From the NCBI GenBank assembly GCA_029582265.1, contig CM055823.1:22269290-22333289 (forward strand): a stretch of 64,000 nucleotides of DNA, in the 5' to 3' direction. The DNA comes from Zoroaster sp. YZ-2022 (Eukaryota; Echinodermata; Asteroidea; Forcipulatida; Zoroasteridae). Under the pieces are notes generated by a model that searched no databases, had not been told where the DNA came from, and saw nothing but the letters and a program-made list of their open reading frames with translations. Shown here piece by piece: positions 31,500-42,324 of the stretch; position 1 is the stretch's first letter; the number at the start of each line of letters is the position of its first letter. The translations under genes and the position numbers were made by a program.

Positions 31500-32628
31500 A
31501 CATCGTAGCCCTCTACTAGCGGTGAATTTGTACCCAGTGTCTTGGTGATGGCCACTTTGGCGTCGTGTGAGTGTTGTGCGTACACTTTATATGCGTATTT
31601 TATTGTAGCTAGCGTGCGTGTACTTCTACCAGCCAGCGATCGCTGGAGATATTCCTCGTGTTCGCACATCTACTGTAAAATACGCAAAACGCGACGCGCT
31701 ATCACAGCCCTTTCGCCCACAGTGGTCTAACAACATGTGCCCTCAACAGCTCATGCACGGTGCAAATAGCAGAAGAAATCTGCTAGACATAAGCGTATTT
31801 CACACGTTAGCAAGATAATTGGGGAAGTCACATGCACGTTCACCATCTCTCGGCCTATTGTTATGTCACTCATTTGCTAGATCGATTGGAATTCTGCAGA
31901 GATGTTTTTTCACATATGGGTATGAACATTTGCTGATTTGTGCAGCCTCTCTTAGCCACCATACTTTGTGTATGGGAAATTTGGTCTGATTCCAATAACT
32001 GCATATACATGTATAATGTATTTCACTGTCGTCATGAAATTGTCGTGAACTATTTATTTCACGGTAAAACAGATTTTCAGGGCATTATCAGGGTAAAGTT
32101 ATTCATAGTGTTAAAACTTAAAACAGATATATCGCCCATGTTTAGCTTTGACGACCCACAAAATAGAATTTATAAAGCGAACAAATTTTGAGAGATAATA
32201 TTGTTGTTAAATGCAAACAACAATATATTATGAAATTTGGCTGTTGAAAACGGTAAATAAAAGCAATATTTCAAATGTGTTTGATTCTGGTTGACAGCTG
32301 TGCTGGCCAAGACTGACCACACCCTCAACCTGTTACATGCAATCAATTGTGTAGTCACATGCAACCTCAGGAATAAAATGCTGGGTCCCGCCTGTTATTA
32401 ATTTGAGTTTTTAATTTACTGGTACTAATTTTTTTCGTTCAATGTCTCAAATAAAATCTTATAACGTCCTTAACCTCTAAAAAAATCAAGTCAACATTTA
32501 AATCTATTTTTATCTTCAAATCGACACAAACATGGGCCGATACATCTTTAAACTGCCTTTGTAGATTTTCAACGTTTAAAAATATCATGAATTAATGCAA
32601 AAATAGTAACTTTATTTAAAGTTTGCAG
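31500..32628. other. Region between the first and second gene
   Basis: Fragments of M1 (31890-32010, with TTAGCCACCATACTTTGTG) and of the 3852 element (32030-32120). No exon, promoter or polyadenylation signal could be assigned, so the 3' end of gene 1 and the 5' end of gene 2 are unknown. Confidence 0.5.
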
Positions 32629-32744
32629 AAGAATTGTCTTCAGACACTGCAGATGAGGATGGACAAAAGGAGTCAGAACAATTGGCATCAGAGAGTAAAG
32701 AAGATGATGAGACAGAAGAAGGTGTACTAAAGAAATACAAGCCT
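32629..32744 (+). CDS. Acidic exon of C2H2/SAM/HECT-type gene
   Basis: Between TTTGCAG and GTGAGT; it ends in phase 0. It encodes ELSSDTADEDGQKESEQ, then a run rich in E, D, K and S ending KKYKP. The composition suggests a disordered, charged linker near the N-terminus. No start codon is needed; an upstream exon is expected. It joins the finger exon at 33737 in phase 0. Confidence 0.6.
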
Positions 32745-32956
32745 GTGAGTTTCATTCAATTTACCTTTAAAACTCAAATTGTCTTGGCAATTTTTCAACA
32801 TTTAAAAATTTCATGAATTAATGCAAGCATAATCTTTTTAAAATTTGATTCTTGTTAACATTAGTAAATGTTCTCAGGGTTTCAATAAAAAGACTTACAT
32901 GTTAATACACTGACAAAATCATTAGCATAATAACTGCCTGTCGTCATTGGGCAAGC

Positions 32957-33130
32957 TTGCAATTGGTGGTCGAGAGGTAAGACATCAGCACAAGTAAGCA
33001 GGAAGTCGTAGGTTTGAGTCCTGCCCGAGTGCCCTTTTTGGAGCTTTTTCCCCTACAGACCCTCGGAAATACTGAGAAATACAGTGCTTAAAAAATGTTG
33101 GTGAAGGGCAAATCATATTGTCTGACTGTG
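32957..33130 (+). mobile_element. tRNA-Thr-like SINE, second copy
   Basis: TTGGTGGTCGAGAGGTAAGA (A-box region) and AGGTTTGAGTCC (B-box region), followed by CCCGAGTGCC and a tail with ACTGAGAAATACAGTGCTT and GGGCAAATCA. Related to 23490. Confidence 0.7.
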
Positions 33131-33266
33131 AATTCAATAATGATCATTGCTGTTTGTGACCGGATCCTACAAAATGAGTCTTATGGAATTTTTGAGGTTA
33201 CTAAAACAAGCATATTGTCATCTTCAATTTGCTAGTACCATACACACACACACAATTCAATTCAAT

Positions 33267-33405
33267 TCTCTTGAAGATGATCAGAGCATAATGATTGAAA
33301 TGTCAAATTGTAACCAACCAGTTCTTTTCAGAATTTACTCAAAAGAGAATTCTACATGGTGTCACTGCAAACAGTCTATACTTATCCTTTTCACCATGCA
33401 AAGCT
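33267..33405. mobile_element. Fragment of family M4
   Basis: GAAGATGATCAGAGCATAAT, CAGTTCTTTTCAGAA, GTCACTGCAAACAGTCTATA and the end TTTTCACCATGCAAAGCTA. The end matches the M4 terminal repeat. Confidence 0.65.
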
Positions 33406-33736
33406 ATCTTACTTTGTTTACGTTTATTGATTCATCATGTAAAACAAAACACATAAATGTTTTGTCCATGTACACCTCTAAAATAAATTTATCAAATTTT
33501 AAAATTTCAATTTCAATATCTTGTGGGGTGAAATTCATTGACAATTTATATTGATTTGCATTGTGAAAAGCCATTTGTAAGGGTTGTTACACAAAAGTAG
33601 CCTTGCCGACTTCCAACTCACTTTGTAAGATTGGGTCACATTTAGTGGTTTCTTTACAATGTATTTTGTATTCTCTCACTATAGCAAATAGATTTGTTTG
33701 TAATATTAGATAGGAATCGTATTTATTGCATTATAG

Positions 33737-33871
33737 GGAGAAAGATACGCAAGGATGTGTCCACTGTGTAATGGCAGGTATAAATACCTGTCACAGCATA
33801 TTTACAAAGAACCCACAAGCTGATAGCTATAGGGAGAAGAGGCTGCAGATGCTTGGCAACGCACGACAAAG
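33737..33871 (+). pseudogene. Zinc-finger-like exon (CPLC...SQHI) with probable 1-nt insertion
   Basis: After ATTATAG in phase 0: GERYARMCPLCNGRYKYL, then SQHIYKEP, followed quickly by TGA. Another frame after about 33808 reads YREKRLQMLGNARQ to the donor GTAAAT and ends in phase 2, as the next exon needs. One extra C in a CCC run would explain this. CxxC plus a QH helix resembles a C2H2 finger; the second zinc histidine is not clear. Confidence 0.5.
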
Positions 33872-34147
33872 GTAAATTGGGTTTGTCCACTGTAATATCT
33901 ACCAAGGATAGATTTGTTTTGACCTCATCATGTGTCAGGACAAACCTCAAATTGGGCAACTCTTAAGTGCAACCCGATGGAATGTGTACACACCAAACCC
34001 AAACACATAATCAATTCTTCAATTAATTTGTTTATTTTGTTAAATTACTTGGTGTCCCCATGGGTATCCCCATGGATGTCCCAATTAAAATTAAATCAGA
34101 TATACATGTATATGCTTAGCAATAATTAATTGTCACTTTAAAGGGAG

Positions 34148-34262
34148 CCAACCAGGCAAGAAGAAGAGAAGATGGGCATGCTCATGTCCTGTCAAAGGCT
34201 GTCATCATCAGAGAGGTCTCAAGAGGCCAGATGTACATATTCGTACTCAACACAATGTAAAG
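34148..34262 (+). CDS. Cys/His finger-like exon
   Basis: Reads QPGKKKRRWACSCPVKGC, then HHQRGLKRPDVHIRTQH and NVK at the donor GTATTA. Cx4C followed by Hx4H fits a C2H2-like zinc site after a basic patch that could be a nuclear signal. The acceptor AG at 34146-34147 has a poor pyrimidine tract. It was chosen because it gives the phase 2 start required by the repaired preceding exon. Confidence 0.5.
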
Positions 34263-34828
34263 GTATTATAACACAGTTACTAATTCTTATGTATACAAGT
34301 AATATGAATATTCCTTATCAGCAAATTCCCTTTATCTATGAAGACCGGCAAAGGAAGTCCATGCCATGATGAATGCCATGATGATGATGTGATGTGACAG
34401 TAAGCCATCAGGGTGATATTTCAATTTATTCCCAATCATAAAAAGTGTGAAAAATCATGCAGCTACTTTGCTTCAGTATTTTCAATTGAATTTTACCGTA
34501 GTTCAGGAAAACGAACGAAGGTTGCTCACATATGAGGGATACATTGCTTATGTGATTTTGTGAATGCTGTGCATAGCTTTGTGCGTGTGCACCATTGTTG
34601 CTATATGCATGTGTCTTGCAGTATGGACGTTTTCAGCATATATGTAGTCTAGTCTTTTTGTAGATGGCTGGTATGACAATAAAAATAGGGAATATCATGT
34701 GACATGATTTGGGCCAATCAAAAAACAGAATGTATGGATTAGGTGTGATCTAATTTTATTGTAGTTGTACTGGATCAGGCAGTTTATTAAACCACATATT
34801 TATCATCATGTATATATTTAATATTCAG

Positions 34829-34954
34829 CTGAAAAGCACTCTTTATCTCAAGCTGATGCGTAAAGTATCATCTTTTTGCAAAATACGTCAAGAGGCTGCT
34901 AAGAAAGCAACTGGCACGATTATCCAAAGCAGAGTGTTCCTCTCTCATCAAATG
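34829..34954 (+). CDS. Helical exon of C2H2/SAM/HECT-type gene
   Basis: A 126-nt exon, phase 0 to 0, between ATATTCAG and GTAAGA. It encodes LKSTLYLKLMRKVSS, KIRQEAAKKATG and RVFLSHQM. No domain is recognised. It joins the preceding exon in phase. The next exon found (38258) starts in phase 2, so an exon may be missing under the 2.7-kb minisatellite that follows. Confidence 0.4.
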
Positions 34955-35333
34955 GTAAGATCATATGACAATGAAGTGCAGTTTATCATTAATGAATTAT
35001 ATACTGTAATACATTATTAATTTTTCTTGGGTACAAACTTTATTGAATTGTGTCCCGTTTACACTAATTATTTAATAATATTGACCTTATAATGGAAAGT
35101 GCTGCTTAAATAAAAACAACAATCTAACTTATGATGTATACAACTCTCCTTTCTTCTATTTAATATGCTCCCTCCCCCCCCCCCACCTCTTAGATTTAGG
35201 AAGGTTTTTTTGGCAAAATTTTCTATTAATGAAATTAATTAATGCCACATAACATTTAGAATGTCAATGGCAAATAGTCATCACACTGTGATTTTCACCA
35301 TCAAATTCGATTTGCTTTGGTATTTACATGAAA

Positions 35334-38052
35334 TATGAACCAGCTGCCAGTCAGATGGCACTATACTTCACTTGATGAACCAGCTGCCAGTCAGATGACA
35401 CTATACTTCACTTGATGAACCAGCTGCCAGTCAGATGACACTATACTTCACTTGATGAACCAGCTGCCAGTCAGATGACACTATACTTCACTTGATGAAC
35501 CAGCTGCCAGTCAGATGACACTATACTTCACTTGATGAACCAGCTGCCAGTCAGATGACACTATACTTCACTTGATGAACCAGCTGCCCGTCAGATGACA
35601 CTATACTTCACTTGATGAACCAGCTGCCAGTCAGATGACACTATACTTCACTTGATGAACCAGCTGCCAGTCAGATGACACTATACTTCACTTGATGAAC
35701 CAGCTGCCAGTCAGATGACACTATACTTCACTTGATGAACCAGCTGCCAGTCAGATGACACTATACTTCACTTGATGAACCAGCTGCCAGTCAGATGACA
35801 CTATACTTCACTTGATGAACCAGCTGCCAGTCAGATGACACTATACTTCACTTGATGAACCAGCTGCCAGTCAGATGACACTATACTTCACTGATGAACC
35901 AGCTGCCAGTCAGATGGCACTATACTTCACTTGATGAACCAGCTGCCAGTCAGATGACACTATACTTCACTTGATGAACCAGCTGCCAGTCAGATGGCAC
36001 TATACTTCACTTGATGAACCAGCTGCCAGTCAGATGACACTATACTTCACTTGATGAACCAGCTGCCAGTCAGATGACACTATACTTCACTTGATGAACC
36101 AGCTGCCAGTCAGATGGCACTATACTTCACTTGATGAACCAGCTGCCAGTCAGATGACACTATACTTCACTTGATGAACCAGCTGCCAGTCAGATGACAC
36201 TATACTTCACTTGATGAACCAGCTGCCAGTCAGATGGCACTATACTTCACTTGATGAACCAGCTGCCAGTCAGATGACACTATACTTCACTTGATGAACC
36301 AGCTGCCAGTCAGATGGCACTATACTTCACTTGATGAACCAGCTGCCAGTCAGATGGCACTATACTTCACTTGATGAACCAGCTGCCAGTCAGATGGCAC
36401 TATACTTCACTTGATGAACCAGCTGCCAGTCAGATGGCACTATACTTCACTTGATGAACCAGCTGCCAGTCAGATGCCACTATACTTCACTTGATGAACC
36501 AGCTGCCAGTCAGATGACACTATACTTCATGATGAACCAGCTGCCAGTCAGATGGCACTATACTTCACTTGATGAACCAGCTGCCAGTCAGATGACACTA
36601 TACTTCACTTGATGAACCAGCTGCCAGTCAGATGACACTATACTTCACTTGATGAACCAGCTGCCAGTCAGATGACACTATACTTCACTTGATGAACCAG
36701 CTGCCAGTCAGATGACACTATACTTCACTTGATGAACCAGCTGCCAGTCAGATGGCACTATACTTCACTTGATGAACCAGCTGCCAGTCAGATGACACTA
36801 TACTTCACTTGATGAACCAGCTGCCAGTCAGATGACACTATACTTCACTTGATGAACCAGCTGCCAGTCAGATGACACTATACTTCACTTGATGAACCAG
36901 CTGCCAGTCAGATGACACTATACTTCACTTGATGAACCAGCTGCCAGTCAGATGACACTATACTTCACTTGATGAACCAGCTGCCAGTCAGATGACACTA
37001 TACTTCACTTGATGAACCAGCTGCCAGTCAGATGGCACTATACTTCACTTGATGAACCAGCTGCCAGTCAGATGACACTATACTTCACTTGATGAACCAG
37101 CTGCCAGTCAGATGACACTATACTTCACTTGATGAACCAGCTGCCAGTCAGATGGCACTATACTTCACTTGATGAACCAGCTGCCAGTCAGATGGCACTA
37201 TACTTCACTTGATGAACCAGCTGCCAGTCAGATGACACTATACTTCACTTGATGAACCAGCTGCCTGTCAGATGACACTATACTTCACTTGATGAACCAG
37301 CTGCCAGTCAGATGGCCCTATACTTCACTTGATGAACCAGCTGCCAGTCAGATGACACTATACTTCCTTGATGAACCAGCTGCCAGTCAGATGACACTAT
37401 ACTTCACTTGATGAACCAGCTGCCAGTCAGATGGCACTATACTTCACTTGATGAACCAGCTGCCGGTCAGATGACACTTATACTTCACTTGATGAACCAG
37501 CTGCCAGTCAGATGACACTATACTTCTTGATGAACCAGCTGCCAGTCAGATGACACTATGCTTCCTTGATGAACCAGCTGCCAGTCAGATGACACTATAC
37601 TTCACTTGATGAACCAGCTGCCAGTCAGATGACACTGTACTTCACTTGATGAACCAGCTGCCAGTCAGATGACACTATACTTCACTTGATGAACCAGCTG
37701 CCAGTCAGATGACACTATACTTCACTTGATGAACCAGCTGCCAGTCAGATGACACTGTACTTCACTTGATGAACCAGCTGCCAGTCAGATGACACTATAC
37801 TTCACTTGATGAACCAGCTGCCAGTCAGATGACACTATACTTCACTTGATGAACCAGCTGCCAGTCAGATGACACTATACTTCACTTGATGAACCAGCTG
37901 CCAGTCAGATGACACTATACTTCACTTGATGAACCAGCTGCCAGTCAGATGACACTGTACTTCACTTGATGAACCAGCTGCCAGTCAGATGACACTATAC
38001 TTCACTTGATGAACCAGCTGCCAGTCAGATGACACTATACTTCACTTGATGA
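35334..38052. repeat. 40-bp minisatellite, about 68 copies
   Basis: The unit is GATGAACCAGCTGCCAGTCA followed by GATGACACTATACTTCACTT. GAC and GGC variants at one position form mixed runs, and a few units lack 2-4 bases. It is the largest array in the window (2.7 kb) and lies in an intron of the second gene. Confidence 0.97.
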
Positions 38053-38257
38053 GTGACATTTCATTGAGAGCAATGGCTGAGAAACTGCAAGGTTTTTCAC
38101 AAATTGCACAAGTTAACCATCAAAGTGCATCCACATTGACATGCACAGTGTGTGTTAATACATAAAGAAATACATGGAAATACTGTATTTGATGTTATAA
38201 TTGAATCATTATATAAATGAATGTACTTTCATATTTATTTTACTCTACTTTCTGCAG

Positions 38258-38359
38258 ATGTTGTCAAATGTTTCGGCGAATACATGTATGCCACAAAAGC
38301 ATGCACATGACAAGGCAAACTCTATATAAAGAACATCACAGGGACTCTCCACCTTTTGT
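38258..38359 (+). CDS. Possible Cys/His exon after the 40-bp minisatellite
   Basis: Between TTCTGCAG and GTGAGT; in phase 2 it reads CCQMFRRIHVCHKSMHM, then LYKEHHRDSPPFV. It ends in phase 2 and joins the next exon in frame, which is the main reason to accept it. The Cys and His residues could bind metal but match no motif I know. Confidence 0.4.
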
Positions 38360-38702
38360 GTGAGTCAATGGGGAGCACCTTCTCTAAAATACTGCATCCA
38401 TCAATACCTCAGAAGTACATGTAAGCTAAACATTTTTATCTTCATATAAATCCCAGCTGATTAAAGTTGCATAATATTTCTGGACATACTGTGCACCATA
38501 GTACAAACGTAATGTGAAGATCTACATTTGATATTTTGTGTGCTCAATTCTGCCAATTGGTTGGAATTAATTGGTTCAAAGCTCACTATTATGTGGCATA
38601 ATATTTGTCATTGCATCTTTAAATAATTGCGCATAATTTTCATGAATCAGAAACCTAATTGATTATATTGATTTGCATTGAGTATATGTTGTTTGAAATC
38701 AG

Positions 38703-38939
38703 AATTGTGCTAACCCATTCTGCTGATGGAAAGCAAGCCAAGACGATCAACAAATATCTGTTTGCACTGAGGAAATGTTGCCATTACCTCATATTTGAGG
38801 ATATAGCCAAAGTACTGAACGTCTCATGCACAACCATTTTCAAGACTCAAACTGTGACTGAAGACTTCATAAAGAGCACACGTATAGAAATTGTGGCCTG
38901 TCAGTCAGAAGTCAAATCACAGATTGACGGTAAGTAACT
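38703..38939 (+). CDS. Conserved-looking helical exon (IVLTHSADGKQ...)
   Basis: A 237-nt exon, phase 2 to 1, after GAAATCAG and before GTAAGT. It is fully open and reads VLTHSADGKQAKTINKYL, FALRKCCHYLIFEDIAKVL and VACQSEVKSQID. It looks like an alpha-helical globular segment, with some resemblance to the helical core-binding domain of tyrosine recombinases (an inference only). It fits the next exon in phase 1. Confidence 0.6.
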
Positions 38940-39535
38940 TAATTTGGTCAGTCTCAGGATCAGCAGTTCAATGGGGGATTGAATGGGTCAGTCTCAGGAT
39001 CAGCAGTTCAATGGGGGATTGAATGGGTGTGAATAAGTGTTTCATTGATTAATATGTCCTGCATCTAGATATCTGAATGGGACTTTTAGGTGGGGCATCA
39101 AGGGGGGTTGATGTGTTTTTGTACTGGAGTATACTGAGTAATGAACCATAGTACAGCTATGCAACCTGGTAAGGTTTGTAGTTTTTATGAAACCTAGTAA
39201 AATATGTCCTCATAGTAAATTTATGTGCAAGCATGAGCAAGTTTTGAATATTTAGGACTCTAAAAACATGTGCGCATATTAACTTAGGAGACTGCATATT
39301 GTAGTAATACCCACATGTAATATACTGTACTTTTCTAGAGAAAAACACTTCTAAATTAAAGAAATAAAGATATTTGATGAGCATGTCTACAAACCATTTG
39401 TTACAAAATGGTTTTCTCATGCATACTTCGAGTATAGGTGTTTAATATCGTCCAGTCAGATTGCTAGTGATTAAGCTATTATGTAAATTTTCATGTTTGG
39501 AAATACAATATTTACATTCTTATTTTTAACTCTAG

Positions 39536-39602
39536 AGATCATCATTGATGGCAAATATATCGAACAATTCCTCGACAAGGCAGAAGCAGAGTTAAAGCGA
39601 AG
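39536..39602 (+). CDS. Short helical exon (EIIIDGKYIEQFLDK)
   Basis: A 67-nt exon between ACTCTAG and GTAAGT, phase 1 to 2. It encodes EIIIDGKYIEQFLDKAEAEL and a basic end. It continues the preceding exon exactly. The next recognised exon (41553) starts in phase 0, so something is missing or changed in the repeat-filled interval between them. Confidence 0.55.
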
Positions 39603-39730
39603 GTAAGTCTAAAATTTCTGGAGTATCTGTACTGGTTGGATCTGTAGATGATCAGAAAAAATCAAACGTGCATTCACAATTCCCTTCATTTGATTTTCTT
39701 CAATAAAGATACAGTTGACTTGGTCACTTA

Positions 39731-40250
39731 TGAAGAGAATAAGAAACCTCATTATTATGAAGATATTACTGGGTCAAGCCCCTGTGCAGGTGTAATACAG
39801 AATGCAACACTTGATAAGGTCATATTACCATTGTTGTTGCATAAATGAAGAGAATAAGAAACCTCATTATTATGAAGATATTACTGGGTCAAGCCCCTGT
39901 GCAGGTGTAATACAGAATGCAACACTTGATAAGGTCATATTACCATTGTTGTTGCATAAATGAAGAGAATAAGAAACCTCATTATTATGAAGATATTACT
40001 GGGTCAAGCCCCTGTACAGGTGTAATATAGAATGCAACACTTGATAAGGTCATATTACCATTGTTGTTGCATAAATGAAGAGAATAAGAAACCTCATTAT
40101 TATGAAGATATTACTGGGTCAAGCCCCTGTGCAGGTGTAATACAGAATGCAACACTTGATAAGGTCATATTACCATTGTTGTTGCATTATGAGCCAGTAA
40201 TTTCCAGTCACTGTGTGTTCATCTTAAACTAGAACATCGATTCCATGCCC
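39731..40250. repeat. 115-bp array (four copies) built on an M2 fragment
   Basis: Units start at 39731, 39846, 39961 and 40076 with TGAAGAGAATAAGAAACCTC and end with ATAAGGTCATATTACCATTG. The last unit runs into GAGCCAGTAATTTCCAGTCA and CATCTTAAACTAGAAC, the right half of M2. Confidence 0.88.
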
Positions 40251-40369
40251 ATGGGAATGTGAACATAAATATCATACATAAAGAAGCATTTTTACAAATT
40301 TCTCAGTACTTTTTGACAAAATTAAAACCAACTTAGGTGCTTCAATTAGTGTATAATTGAGGATATATT

Positions 40370-41157
40370 TTAAAGGGACAATCGATCAAAAAAGCATGGA
40401 ATCAGAGTGCTAGTTTTAGATTAACTAGGTGACTGAAAATAATACCCACATGATAATGTCATATTATCATTGCTGCTGCATAAATGAGCCAGTCATAAAT
40501 AGTCAGTATATTCATCTTAAAGTAGGACACTGATTCTATGCCCTGTTGAAAGTCTGCTGTGATCATGACAATGGAAAGTCTGCTGTGATCATGACAATGG
40601 AAAGTCTGCTGTGATCATGACAATGGAAAGTCTGCTGTGATCATGACAATGGAAAGTCTGCTGTGATCATGACAATGGAAAGTCTGCTGTGATCATGACA
40701 ATGGAAAGTCTGCCGTGATCATGACAATGGAAAGTCTGCTGTGATCATGACAATGGAAAGTCTGCCGTGATCATGACAATGGAAAGTCTGCTGTGATCAT
40801 GACAATGGAAAGTCTGCCGTGATCATGACAATGGAAAGTCTGCTGTGATCATGACAATGGAAAGTCTGCCGTGATCATGACAATGGAAAGTCTGCTGTGA
40901 TCATGACAATGGAAAGTCTGCCGTGATCATGACAATGGAAAGTCTGCTGTGATCATGACAATGGAAAGTCTGCCGTGATCATGACAATGGAAAGTCTGCC
41001 GTGATCATGACAATGGAAAGTCTGCTGTGATCATGACAATGGAAAGTCTGCTGTGATCATGACAATGTAAAGTCTGCTGTGATCATGACAATGGAAAGTC
41101 TGCCGTGATCATGACAATGGAAAGTCTGCTGTGATCATGACAATGTTGTCCCTTTAA
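40370..41157. mobile_element. MITE family M2 copy with internal 26-bp array
   Basis: TTAA with AGGGACAA at the left and TTGTCCCT with TTAA at the right: inverted ends and a TTAA target site as in piggyBac-like elements. The body matches 7070 and 29255 up to AAAGTCTGCTGTGATCATGA, which is then repeated. Confidence 0.87.
40545..41146. repeat. 26-bp array, about 23 copies
   Basis: The unit GAAAGTCTGCTGTGATCATG plus ACAATG, with CTG and CCG variants that largely alternate in the middle. It lies inside the M2 element and derives from its right terminal part. Confidence 0.95.
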
Positions 41158-41225
41158 GTAAGCTGATTGTTCTTTTTTAAATGATGAAATTTCAGATGAC
41201 ATGGATAATTTATAGTAGACTTATA

Positions 41226-41398
41226 GGCCTATGGAAAATGATAGGCCTACAAAGACTGAATTGATAGGCCTACAAAGACTGAAATGATAGGCCTACAAAG
41301 ACTGAAATGATAGGCCTACAAAGACTGAAATGATAGGCCTACAAAGACTGAAATGATAGGCCTACAAAGACTGAAATGATAGGCCTACAAAGACTGAA
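41226..41398. repeat. 23-bp array (GATAGGCCTACAAAGACTGA), about seven copies
   Basis: A short, homogeneous direct repeat close to the right end of the M2 element. Each unit contains the StuI-like palindrome AGGCCT. Confidence 0.93.
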
Positions 41399-41552
41399 TT
41401 GTTCTTAGGTCAAAGCAGAGCAGAGGGGTGCAATTGTTACAGGATTTTGAGCAGTGTTCATATTTGACATTTGATAAATCTAAGATCCTGATGAGCACAC
41501 CCATTTCTGGTATATAACTGGTATCAGTGTGTTTGTATCACATTACAGTTAG

Positions 41553-41651
41553 GTTGAGCTGCACATCAGGCTGTACATGGATTTGATGGAGGACATATTG
41601 AAAGAACTTGGCGTTGATGATGAGGTCATAAAGACCTTTGCTGATAACAAG
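41553..41651 (+). CDS. First half of a SAM-like domain
   Basis: A 99-nt exon, phase 0 to 0, donor GTCAGT. It encodes VELHIRLYMDLMEDILKELG, then VDDEVIKTFADNK. Together with the next exon it gives the usual SAM order: a helix with LxELG, a short helix IxxFxxN, then an acidic loop. SAM domains mediate protein-protein oligomerisation. Confidence 0.6.
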
Positions 41652-42138
41652 GTCAGTTTGTTTTATATTTGAAAGATACATACCATATATAGCAAATACC
41701 ATGTATCTAGATACATGTATGTTTGCAAATTTAATATTTAACCCCCATCGTACATGTAGGACAGGTGACACAATATTCAACTTCCAATTACCATGACATA
41801 TTTGACTCGTTTTAGCCTAAGAAAGGTACCACCAACTGAAAATGACATTTGTGTAATGAAGTGGTTATAAAACTACTCTTGTGTTTTGTTTGCCACAGCA
41901 TTGACCTGAGTGTAATATCTCACCATGTATGCGATTATGTCATTGTTATTGCCTTTACTTGCTGAGCTTTACAGGTGGGGTTAGGAAAGCATAACATTTA
42001 AACGAAATTTTTTTAAATTCCTTCATTCAATGTAATCATGCTCCTTTTCTCCAAAATGTCCAAGTGACAATTACCTCATTGAGATATTGTCCTTTCATAC
42101 TGGAAGGACTTCAACATTACATTTTTTTATATTTTCAG

Positions 42139-42324
42139 GTTGGGCCAAAAGAGGCAGTTTCTTTAAGTGATGCTGATTTTGTTGCTCTTGGCGTATTACT
42201 TATTGGAGATAGAGCTCGTATCAGGCGCAGATGTCAAGAGGCCATGACAAGCTCTTGGCATACAATGTATTACTTATTGGAGATAGAGCTCATATCAGGC
42301 GCAGATGTCAAGAGGCCATGACAA
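42139..42324 (+). pseudogene. Second half of SAM-like domain with internal exon duplication
   Basis: After TTTTCAG: VGPKEAVSLSDADFVALG, then LLIGDRARIRRRCQEAM, the classic end of a SAM domain. From 42184 to 42250 a 67-nt stretch is repeated at once at 42251-42324, with a 7-nt insertion and two substitutions. The second copy is out of frame and reaches TGA before the donor GTGAGT. The duplicated form therefore cannot encode the normal continuation unless splicing removes one copy. Confidence 0.6.

Noticed and set aside
35334..38052. Possible CRISPR-like or satellite repeat array
   Set aside because: Units are contiguous 40-mers with no unique spacers, in an animal genome; it is a minisatellite.
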